Below are positions 20,726 to 31,034 of a stretch of 64,000 nucleotides of DNA, piece by piece; the first letter of the stretch is position 1; the number at the start of each line of letters is the position of its first letter. This stretch comes from Puccinellia tenuiflora (taxonomy: Eukaryota > Streptophyta > Magnoliopsida > Poales > Poaceae). The notes under the pieces are model-generated. The model was not told the DNA's origin. It did not search any database and saw only the letters and a program-made list of their open reading frames with translations. Where the stretch lies: assembly GCA_012064385.1 (NCBI GenBank), contig QRDG01000026.1:203723-267722 (forward strand). The letters run 5' to 3'. The translations under genes were made by a program, and so were the position numbers.

Positions 20726-22700
20726 CTGTACTCTGGTAATTTCGCTGTTGTTGTACTTCTCAGTTTTCTTATCATTAATGAACTTGGCATGCTCAGCTTC
20801 TTCTGCTACAGTCAGTAAACGCAGGCTTGCAATGGACACATCATCAAGCCCAACTTCGAAATTTCTTGCCCTCTTTGTTCTTAATCTCCATACTCACACT
20901 CTGAATTTGGAGGGGATGAGCCAAACAGTTAGAACCCCCAAAATAGAATCTTCTGACAAGTATAATGAGCATTCCTATATAATTTTGTCGTGTCTTGGAT
21001 CACGGACACCGGGAGTAAAGGATACCCCTTTTTAGCTTCGGCACGGGGCGCGAAGGAGGCTGGGAGACGCCAACTTCCGGGAGAACCTCGTCAAGATCTC
21101 CGATCTACGTACTAGCAAGCAACACAGAGACACAAGGAGTTTACCCAGTTCAGGCCACCCGGAGGCTAAAATCCCTACTCCTGGATGTCTGGATTGAGTG
21201 GATCATCATGGTGTATCTTACAGAGGTGGTGGCGGGTGAGAACCCGGGAGGTGTTGGCTAGAGGTTGAAGACGAGCAGATCCTTTCCCGGAGGAGATCAC
21301 CTCTTGCCTGAGCTCCTGACTGGTGCGCTACCTAGCCTAGCCTCCGACTCTCTCTCATTCCGTCCCCTTCCCTCAGGTGCCTCGGTCCTCCTTTTATAGG
21401 CTAAGGGGATCCCACAAGGGCACCTTTGGGGGCGGAGGGGTTTTAGGCAGGAAAACCCCTCCGAGTTCTTCTTATGGGGCGACGTGGCCTCTTCTCGTCC
21501 AAATATTCTTCTGAAGGGGGTTAGGTGCGGTCGCCCACCTTTTGGAGGGTGGGCGAACAAAGGCTGACACCTTTACCGACTGTGTCCCCGCTCGGCGCCT
21601 CCATCTTCTTGGCGCCCAAGTCTTCTAGGAGCTTCCAGCAGGGGCTGGCAAGCTTATCCTTTTCGCCTGTATGGAGGCTGGATCCCGGGGGTGAGCCTGG
21701 CCTCCTGTCGGGCGTCTGGGTCCCCGGGACCTCCGCGTCGTCTGCCGGGTTGAGGGTGACCCCGGAAGGCCACCCGATCCTTAGTCGTGATTGTCGATGC
21801 CGTCCTTGTCCGGTTGCCGTGGGGCAGATGGGGGGGGGCATCTGCCGGTGTTGAACCCTTGCCTTGTTCGCCTTCTTGGTGGGCCCACTGGTGGTGGACC
21901 CACTTTGACCGCATCAGGGGAACCCCGTGTTCCACTGTTGCGACAAATTTATAGGCATATTAGGATGAATCATACCTCTCTCTGTGTTATTATCTCATTA
22001 GCACTGTATTGAGCAACTACGACAGTGTTTCATGGACAATTGAATGTAAAGCCTTCTCGTCAAAGTTCTCACCCAGCCTTGTAAAAACACACAGACTAAA
22101 TTTCACCTGTCAAAGTACATATGGATAAGTTTAGCAAAAATATGAGACCAGCAGCAAAGCAAACTTGGAACGTGAAAGGACATGGCATGAAATATTACAC
22201 ATGATAAGTGTAGCTTAAAAATTGCCTTGTAGAGGTACATTTGGAAAAGGTAGCCCAAAAATAATCCCTTAAATAGAAGAGTGGATTACGATAAATACAA
22301 AAAGGGACTATCAATATATTAGCATTAGGTATCTTACTAATAACATACATTTTCACAAGGATAAAAAGGACTGTTAGGTTACTACTTACTAGCAGACAAA
22401 ACATTACCTGTGCAACAGAGATAACATGAACCTCTTCATAAACAATACCTGATTAAACATGTTCATATATATGCCTAAACGAACAAGGTAGATGAAATGT
22501 GTTGTAATTTGTCAAATGAAGAGCAGTAACACCACCACCATTTTTTTTGGCAAAGTAAAGACTTATTTAACATCCCAGGCAAAGAAGTGCTAATGAGCGG
22601 CAGTTTGATTTTTTAATGTAATTACCTTCTCATGATCCTTGCTTTCAGAAGTGCTCTCAGCATGATTTGATAGGCCTACGACAAGCTCAAGCATGGTAAC
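20726..22700 (-). pseudogene. Prohibitin-like (SPFH) exons, copy B, frame-broken
   Basis: This is a tandem duplicate of copy A with the same exon order. Its first exon (about 22644-22700) has ESTSESKDHEK. Its second (21976-22106) has VKFSLCVFTRLGENFDEKAL, but is 4 nt shorter than copy A next to the VVAQY motif and so shifts frame. The third (20726 to about 20895) contains GLDDVSIASLRLLTVAEEAE and ends EITRVQ at a GTAAGA donor on a codon boundary. It is 8 nt shorter than copy A near its start, another frameshift. A solo LTR sits in the intron between exons two and three. The AEEAEHAKFI segment is closer to canonical prohibitin than copy A is, so B may preserve the older sequence although it is broken. 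Confidence 0.65.
20986..21945 (-). mobile_element. Solo LTR (960 bp) with 5-bp target duplication
   Basis: The segment starts TGTCGTG and ends TTGCGACA, with AATTT on both sides (20981-20985 and 21946-21950). No second copy, primer site or coding region is present, so it is an LTR left by recombination between the two LTRs of a former element. A TATAAAAGG motif on the minus strand near 21391-21400 suggests minus orientation. It lies inside the intron of prohibitin-like copy B. Confidence 0.82.
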
Positions 22701-23262
22701 TTTGTGAATTGAGATGAAATGAATGATCAGCCTCGAGTGTGGCTGTGGGTCTTTCAGTCAGGGATGAAATCAAGCTTGCTTGTGGTTTGAGAAGTGGCTG
22801 AGTCAAAGAATCTTGATCTACACCACCTTCCTCATCCGACCATTGGGGGTCAACATGCCTGCGGGTACGGGATGCTAGCTTCTCCTCTAATTTCAGCACC
22901 TTCTCATGAAGCAACATGCGCTCATGTCGGAGTAGGTTCACCTTCTCCTCCTCTATTGCTTTCTCACGAATCAGCCGCAGACTGACCTTGCCTCTTGCCT
23001 GCTCTATCTCAGCCAGCCTGAGAGCTCTTTCCTGTTTCCTCAACCTCTTTTTCTCGCTGCTCTACAGCTTCCTCCCATGCAGCAACATGCCCTCCCCACC
23101 AGATGGCTGCCTCTGCCTCTCCCTCAATCTCTGTGCCGATTTCCCGCTTGATTTGCTCCCATCTTTCCTGCAAATCATCGAGATTATCTCATTATCCCCG
23201 TCGTCGGGCTTCATCCCACCGCTGGCTTCCATGTCGCGGCGAAATGCGAGCATGACCATGAA
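22690..23262 (-). pseudogene. Coiled-coil N-terminal exon of the prohibitin-like locus, frame-broken
   Basis: On the minus strand a start region (Met at 23262 or 23232, reading MEASGGMKPDDGDN) is followed by a long charged helix. Its first part (LDDLQERWEQIKREIGTEIE) and its second (EKAIEEEKVNLLRHERMLL) lie in different frames. Two lesions explain this: an 8-bp tandem duplication at 23183-23196 and one extra base in a T run at 23048-23052. Together they add nine bases, so the outer frames agree, but the middle is shifted and the start frame reaches a stop at 23062. The sequence then leads into prohibitin-like copy B. I know no protein with this arrangement. An alternative is that real introns hide the breaks, but I found no suitable GT/AG pairs. 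Confidence 0.5.
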
Positions 23263-23503
23263 TGCGAGGTCCCGTGAAGGATCTGAAGATGGCCTGGACG
23301 GCTCCGGCCAGGCGTGTGGGGAGGATGGTGACCCTGGTGAGACCACGGTAGGCGTGACGCGGCCGCTGGCGCCCCTGACGCGGACGCGGTGGATTGGCCC
23401 TGTCCTTCGCATCAGGGCTCCGCCAAGGAGAGACGAGGGCTCTCCGCTGAGATAAACCCTCTGACGCGGCTGCGGCGGAAGATTCGGCGGTGGCCCTCTC
23501 GAT

Positions 23504-23990
23504 GGCTCGCCCTCCCTTGCCCCTGACGCCCATGCGTCCGCGGGTGGAGGCTCACGCGGTCTCCCACAATGCTCCGGAGGCAGCCCTTGGGAGCCGCTGA
23601 AGTTCTACGGCGAGAGCCCCGCGACGCGACGCGGCGGTGACCCTCTCAACGGGGAGAGACGAGGGCTCCGCTGAGATAAACCCTCTGACGCGGCGGTGGC
23701 CCTCTCGACGGCTCGCCCTCCCTTGCCCCTGACGCCCACGCGACCGCAGGTGGAGGCTCCCGCAGTAACCCTAAACGCTCCGGCAGCAGCCCTCGGGAGT
23801 CGCGGCAGTTCTCCGGCGAGAGCCCGCGACGCGACGTGCCGCGGCGGTGACCCTCTCGACGGCTTCCCTCCCTTTCCCCTGACGCCCACGCGACCGCTGG
23901 TGGAGTCTCCCGCGGTACCCTCCGATACTCCGGCAGAATCCCTCGGGAGTCGCGGCAGTTCTCCGGCGAGAGCCGCGCACGCGACGCGGC
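23504..23990. repeat. GC-rich tandem repeat, three diverged units of about 150 bp
   Basis: A unit containing CCCCTGACGCCCACGCGACC, then GGTGGAG, CTCCGGCAG, CTCGGGAGTCGCGGCAG and TTCTCCGGCGAGAGCC occurs about three times, at roughly 23510, 23710 and 23860, with substitutions and small gaps. It lies in the 5' region of the minus-strand locus and produces long arginine-rich spurious frames. Confidence 0.7.
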
Positions 23991-24088
23991 GGGCTTCTTG
24001 TCCTTCTTTCCTCCCGAGAGAGAAGGGGAGAGGGGAGAGGGGGAGGGAGGTTTTGCTTTTTTTTTTTTGTTTGGTACTTCCGTAGGAT

Positions 24089-24483
24089 CAAAGCTGGCCA
24101 CCTGGCCCGTGTTCGCGGGCCGGCCTGTCACGGGTCTGGGCCCGCACATGGCTAAACGGGCTGTGCCTGGCCCTGGGCAGCCGGCACGCCCGTTGTCGTG
24201 CCAGTTCCTCGAGGCCAGGCCCACGTGCGGTCACTGCACTACGTTTTGGTTTTTTCGAGAAAAATAGGCCTAAAGAGGCAGAAAATAGCCCAAGACAGAA
24301 AAGGCACGTCAGGAGGGCTAAACGGGTCGGGCCGTTTATTAAAGGGCCATGTTTGGGCCTTGGGCTGAGGCATGGAGGTTGGCACGCCACGGCCCATTTA
24401 TAAACGTGTGCCGTGTTCGGGTCGGTATGTTTATCATCGTGACGGGTCGTGTCGTGGTCGGGCCGACCCGTTGGCCACTTCTG
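24089..24483. mobile_element. hAT-like miniature element (Ac/Ds-type ends)
   Basis: The left end reads CAAAGCTGGCCACCTGGCCC and the right end, inverted, CAGAAGTGGCCAACGGG. The interior is full of CGGGTCGGGCC-type subterminal motifs on both sides, as in many plant Ac-like elements. The flanks CGTAGGAT and GGAAGGAT agree at 6 of 8 positions, a possible diverged 8-bp duplication. There is no transposase. Confidence 0.55.
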
Positions 24484-24491
24484 GGAAGGAT

Positions 24492-24914
24492 TGGAAGGGG
24501 TATTTCGCGAAGCGTCACTAGAACATGTTGCTTTTCTCCACGACGGACACGTGAAATCACTGTAAAATTTGCTTTCTATTCTAACCTGGAAACTTTCTGC
24601 CATACATTGTCAACTTGATGCTCATTTTGACAACTAACAACTTCATTTTGCCCGGGTCGACAAACATCGCGTCGTTCTTTTTTCTTTCGACTAATGGGTA
24701 GAAGCATCGAATTAGAGCATTTGTTTTAATAGGTGTATCCGGAAAAACCTCCAAACTCGCATTGTGCCAACTATCGGCACAAGAAAGGTTCAGGAAAGAG
24801 AGAGGAACCATGACCTAGAAGCGGTTAGAGTTACGCCCCCTTGTTGGTGATGTTGTCGGCTCGTCCTGCCTTCGATGGCCCTTAGGGTTGGAGTGCGGAG
24901 GACCCTAACCCCTC
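24492..24914. other. Intergenic sequence
   Basis: No domain, splice pattern or repeat recognised. It ends at the target duplication GTCGG (24915-24919) of the next element. Confidence 0.5.
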
Positions 24915-24919
24915 GTCGG

Positions 24920-27900
24920 TGTAGCGCCCCGACCCCGGAATTATACAGAGAGGCTATGTAGTCAACACACCCATCAATGTATAAAACAAAGATCGAGACT
25001 TGTGGAACAGAACTGGCACAAAGCATGACTCTACGACACAAAACATTTATATAGCAACTCATATAACGAGAAGAATACAAATATTACAAACAAAAGGATC
25101 ACAGATCCAACAATTCATCAAGCGGAAGCGGGTAGTGTTGTCTAACAACAAGAAGCAAATAGATGGCCTAAGAGGCCTACAATAAACATCACCCAAGCCA
25201 GCTTGTTCCACGGTCCCAAGCTGCCACCTGGGAACCCCAGACTAGTAGTCGACGTCAACGAAGAAACCACCTAGTCGCTCGGTGTCGTCCTCCTCTGAAA
25301 TACAAAATCATAGAGGCAGCAAAGAGAGACTGAGTACGATGTACTCGCAAGTTTAGTAGGGCGATATAGGCCCCATGACTGACGGAGGCTCTAAAGCTGT
25401 TTATGTATTTCTTTTGCATAAAGCTAAATTTTAATAGACCGAAATATAAAATGACACAAGGCATTCGTCTACTCAGAATATTTTTATAAACGGGGTAAGA
25501 GAGTAAACATTTGTCACCTTCGGTTCTCGACGAACCTACTCACAACCATCACCACTCATCTCACACAAAGGCACTCCCTCGACTCACCCTCGAGGAAATG
25601 AACCTTTATCTCATGTTTGTTATGCAACCTCTAGCTGCCATATCAATTAGGTTAAAAGTTATCTATGGTCTCGTATATCCGTTCCCAAGTCGTCCATAAC
25701 CGCGGACACGGCTTTTCGAAAAGATTTAACCCTGCAGGGGTGTACTATTTGAAGTCGCCAGGTTCCGAGGGAATCCCAGCTCCTTATCCATTGGTACCGT
25801 CCGGCTCACCTAGTTGGCCCTCTTCCGGGGAAGGCCGGCAAGCGGGCGCGGTTAGACCTTTACATTGCATGAGGCTTACTCAAGGACCATCCGTGTGCGG
25901 AAGGACAGGTTAAGCGCTCTCAGCGCCCTGCCCCGCGGCCACATCCTAAACACCACCATCCTCGTTCCTTTTTCCACCCACACAACTCACGCGCAAATGG
26001 AAAGCTCGAACTAGAGGACCCTTGACAAGCCCCTCACAAATTATTCGGTCGGTAAGGCGCCCATACACCCACCAATGGCAGCACGCTCGATCTTGGTTCT
26101 AGAGACAAGAACTCGCACCTAGGGGCTAGAGTGAGGCAAAACACCATCCCCGATGGCAACTCACCCAAGCCGTCTTAGCATTTTAATTTAGCATCACATT
26201 CATCCACCAAGTCCGCATCATTCCATCTTCAACAACAATTATGGAAATAAACAACGGACACAACTAGTATTGCAACTAAGCATGTCTAAGCATGGATAAG
26301 CATATAACCGACAATTATAGTTCGTATCCGGCCAACACATCAACACTAGGGTTCATAGGTAGGGATACATGTGATTGGCTCGGGGAAGAGACATGCATTC
26401 ATAGGATTCTATATACTTACACAAAGAGATATTTGAACCGCATGCAATATTATGGTGGATAAAATAATTTGATCAAAACATAGGATGCTAGATGCCAAGA
26501 AGGTTAGGTTATCTCTTGCCTTGCTGCCGGGTAGCGTAGTATTGCTCGTCGGGGTAGGAGAGGGAACCCTCGACTCCGGAATCTATCGATACCCGAAGAA
26601 AAATACAAAGCACACATAAATCACACGAAATACAAGATGCAATGCTCAATCACATGATGACATGTCAAGTTGATGCAAAGATATCATTATATAAATTAAA
26701 AGCAAAATTAAATGAGGAGCCAAATAATTAGTGCAATTATTTGGAAGCAACCCCATATTTATCTTAATGGCCACATTCCTTATCAAATATTAATTTATTA
26801 GAGAGGTGGCTCAATTATGCATGAACATGACATGAATGGATAGGTTTCGTTCTTCCGATCATTTTGGTACTTTATTTGTAATTTTTGGAGTACCGATGAA
26901 TAAATGACAAATTAATTAAATAATTGAATTTAATTCATTTAAACAAGTCATGAATAACATCAAATAAAAGTTTGTGATCATGATGTGATAAGTGCATGGT
27001 TGGATAGCATTTGACATGTTGATCACTTTGATATTTAACTCAAAATTTTTGGACAAATAATTAATAAGTTATGAATTTTCCTAATTTGGGATTATTTAAC
27101 CCATTTTAGGAATTCTTAAGTAACAGCAAAATTATTTAAAAAAAAGGGCAAAACAATGTTTCCAAAAGATGGCAAATGTTTTTCTAAACACTTCGGTATT
27201 TTATTTGCCCAATTTGAAGTATTATTCAAATAGATATGAATTATTTAACATTTCAAATCATTTTCCAAATTTGCAGAAAACACTGTTGCGGGCCGGCCTG
27301 TAAACCGGCCCAGACCGGGGTGCAGGCCGGGGAGGTGCCAGAAGCCTCCGGCCTCTGGACCGGCCCAGTCCGGGGTTTAGGCCGGGCCCATGCCCGAAGG
27401 AGCCGGCCTCGTGGCCGGCCCAGGCCGGGTCAAGGGCCGGGGAGGCATCGGAAGCCTCCGGCCTGTTGACCGGTTTCGGCCGGTGCCCAGGCCGGGCACG
27501 GTGACCGCGTCGAGCGCGCGTGCGAGGACGCCGGCGGCGACCATGACCGAGAAACGGCGGAGAGGGAGGGAGAGAGGGCGCAAGGGGAGAGCCAGAACGG
27601 GGTAGCTCACCTCGACGCGAACCGGGCGCGGAGCGGCTGGGGATGGCCGGCGGCGGCCGAAGGAAGCTCGGCGGTCGTCGGGCGGGTGCGGCACCGTCGA
27701 TGACGCGGGCGACGATTGGAGCGTCCCCGGCTCGATTCTGGGCGCCAGGAGGGAGAGGAGGAAGTGGGGAAGCTGGAGGCGGCGTCGGCTTGTCCCGGGG
27801 AGCTCCAGTTGCGGCGGAATCGACGACGGCGACGGCAGTATTGCGGAGAGCACGCGACGGCGGAAGCAGTCGACGACGAACGAGTCGATGCAGGGCCTCC

Positions 27901-28901
27901 CAGCTCGATTCCTTGGTCGGGCAAGGAGAGGAGGTCACGGCGAGGCTTACGGCGGCCTTCGATTTGCTCCTAGGTGGCTCTAGCGACGGCGAGGCACGGG
28001 CGACGGCCACGGTGTCATGGCGGCCACAGAGAGAGAGGGAGAGAGCGGGGAAGGGAGCAGGCGAGCGAGGAGGGGGCAGGTGGGGGGCCTCGCATGCGTG
28101 ACTAACCACCAGGCAGGGGCCTCGGAGTGGGTCACTACGGCATGGCGCGGGCGCATGGCGCCAGCGCCCATGTCGCCACTGTCGCCACTGTGAGAAGGAG
28201 AGGGAAGGAGAGGGACTGACAGTGGGGGGCCACTGTCAGACATTTGTTATTTTTGCAATTTCCTTTTTCAATTAAACCCAATAGCACTTTAGGGATTTTA
28301 TTGAGGCTTTTAAACATTTTCAAAAATTCTGGGAAAATTCACAGAGGCTCCCCATAATATTTATCACCTCCACAAAATTTGGGGTTGCAAAATAAAATGT
28401 TTTGGCCATGATTTGTTCACAGGGTTTTAATTGAAGGCATTTTTGAGATCTCCCAAAATTCATTTAATTGAAGCACTTAAACATTTCCAAAAATACTGAA
28501 AATATTCATGGAGGCTCTTAATATATCAAAGAAGCTCCCCATAGTTTTATTTTGAATTTACGGAAAGTTGATCTTGGTTCCAAAAATAGAATTGGGTTAA
28601 ACCAAATTGAAATTCTCAATTTTATATCTTTGCTTGTCAATAAATGAATTTTGGCAAATAGGGTTATAGGAGAAATTTGGAACTTCCTGAACAATTTGGA
28701 AATTCAAAATAATTTGGTTTGGCCATTTTGGGCAATGCATGTAGTTTGGAAATTTAGGAAGGGTTTTGGCTTCCCTTGTTTCAGCTTCCAATTGTTGCTT
28801 TATTTTAGTTTAGCAAATTTTAGATGGATGCCATGATGCAATGCACAATAAAAAGTGAAAATTTGGCCCATATTTTAGGGTACCAAATCTGGGCTGTTAC
28901 A
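24920..28901 (-). repeat. 3' LTR of the LARD-type element (3982 bp)
   Basis: Same content as 31035-35016: the 49-bp shared block at 25693-25741, 55-bp units at 27295-27515, and the 283-codon low-complexity frame at 27258-28109. The AT-rich arms (26150-27280 and 28240-28900) hold nothing recognisable. Confidence 0.93.
27295..27515. repeat. 55-bp tandem repeat, four units, in the 3' LTR
   Basis: Units begin GGCCT at 27295, 27350, 27405 and 27460, an exact 55-bp spacing, each with CCGGCCCAG-like and AGGCCGGG-like cores. The units have diverged from each other much more than the two LTRs have, so the array is older than this insertion. Confidence 0.85.
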
Positions 28902-28916
28902 ATTCTACCCCCCTTA
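28902..28916 (-). promoter_or_regulatory. Polypurine tract
   Basis: Minus-strand AAGGGGGGTAGAAT abuts the 3' LTR and is preceded by the inverted repeat GAATCTCGGGACGAGATTC, a conserved feature of Tekay-like elements. Confidence 0.88.
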
Positions 28917-31019
28917 CAGGAATCTCGTCCCGAGATTCTAGAGTAGAAGTAGGGATGAGGGAACATGACAACACCCATCTTCCTCATTGCAGAGATTTGG
29001 CTAACTAACAAGACATGCCAAAAGGCGGGAAGAACAGGAGATTACTTAAGGTGGCAGACAAAATGACTCTTGCCCAAAACCATAAGCCATTGAGGAAACT
29101 AGGATCGATTTGACCAAACAAAGGTCAAGCTGAGGACAGGACGACCTATCACATTGTTCAGGATATTGGTCCAAGACCAAGACAATACTTCACACCACCC
29201 GCTGGATAGACCGTAGGGCTTTGGCACCGTGAGGAGAGAAATAGCTTCTTTTGGACACCACGCTTGTGAAGTACTGGACGTTTCCTTAAGGCTGAACGCT
29301 CGGGCCCTAACGTGACTGAAGAATTCACACACTGTCCGTGTGATGGAGAAAAGCTTGCGCTCACCTAGGAAGGAGAGATATGGCATTGCCCCACATTTAG
29401 ATGGAGGGGTAAAACCTCATAAACGAGACATTGTCACGAGGTGGATGGAGTAGGAGGGTTGACAGATGGGTAGGGGGCAACTCCGTGGTGAGGTTCTCCT
29501 TGAGGTTCTAGATATCACACTCCGGCTTCAGAAATAGCCTTCATTCCATACTCAAGCGAAAGTCGTACTTGAGATAGAGAAAAGACCATATGGAAAACTA
29601 CCAGGGTAATTTACACATTACCCTCAGGGATAGTGGTTGAGGTTAATGATTTGAGAGATCTCGTCAATAGGCCTTCCGGTGAGGTGAATGCGCCACAACA
29701 TCGGACTCATCGGTGTAATAAAAGGTCTAGGTCATGCTATTGATAGACTCCAAGCATCACTTTTGCTTGAGATCCGGAGTTGCTTAGGTGTGTGGGTAAC
29801 TCAGACTTGGCAACACAGACAACTCAGCTCGATGATATGATTACCGTCATGCCAAGAGTGTCACCAAGTCCTTGAATTTCAAAGCAATAACATTTGCCAA
29901 GAGTTTTCGATTACCACAACGATATTCATCCTCAATACTCTCGATCTCGACAGGCTCGGAGGTAGATGGGTAAGGATGGGTAGGAGCATCACTTCACCGA
30001 GTACGTCATGAGACTAAGCACGACCTCTCGATATAGAAGAGTGTGACACTCCAAGGTGGAACGGAACAAAAACTAGACAAGCTCCTATTCCGCGATTTAC
30101 AAAGCTTTGACCTGCCCGAAATATGGACGAGGTACCGGAGTTTGTTTCTCCTGACATCCCGAAGTGGAATGACTTGACGAAGCACAAGAATAACATGCAT
30201 CAGAACACCCCAATGCAAGATAACTTGATTGTCAACAGATTGATAGGGGACTGATGAAAGATTTGGATTAAGGAACGGGCTAACAACAATTTAGGATATT
30301 GTAGAAGCCCGGGTTAGCACTCTTCCGACAACTAGTGCCGACAGGGTTTCAGGAAAGGATTTATCGAAGGGATCACAAATTGATGGAAAAACTCACTAAG
30401 AGCAATCCCGTCGTGATTCAGATGATTCCATGACATAGAGCCTAGCCAAAGCTAGTGACGAAGAAGAGTTTTGTTGAGGAAAACCATTACGGCTGCCACC
30501 TCGAGCTTGAAGACTAACTTCAATTTTGCCAACCTGATGTAGGGTTCAACCATTAGCACCAAGGTTCAACGGAAAAGATCTTGGGTTAAAGATCAGCTTC
30601 ATGCACTGGGACCCACAATAGCATAATGCTCACAAGGGTGTCAACCCTCACGAATCATTACACCTGAGCCCTAGCACAATCCGGGACCTTCGGTTCAAGA
30701 TCTTGGCTAAAGCAAAGGAATGTCTTGACGATCCGCAATACTTCTTCTCTTCGGAGATTAGAATTTGCAGACAAGTAAAGTTAACCAGCCACTAGAGGTA
30801 GAACCCAACCCCGTGATCCTAAAGATTTAGAACTTTGCCGATGATCAGAAGAACCGTTAAAATCAAATAGAGGTAAGATGACACCGAGATCAGAGTGAAT
30901 TGGATGAGGAGTAAAAAGAATCCTAGGAGGGTTTTCACAACTCATTTTTAGGTTAAAAATAATTTTCACGAACTAGACTCGACATCGACCAATAGAACGG
31001 GTTTCCTACAGGCAGTCCT
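28917..31019 (-). other. Non-coding internal domain of the LARD-type element
   Basis: About 2.1 kb without any gag, protease, RT, RNase H or integrase motif in either direction; frames are short and not conserved-looking. In LARD elements this region is thought to serve packaging and RNA structure, which is general knowledge of the class and not shown here. Confidence 0.75.
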
Positions 31020-31031
31020 GCTCTGATACCA
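31020..31031 (-). promoter_or_regulatory. Primer binding site (tRNA-iMet type)
   Basis: TGGTATCAGAGC on the minus strand, three bases from the 5' LTR. Confidence 0.92.
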
Positions 31032-31034
31032 ACT

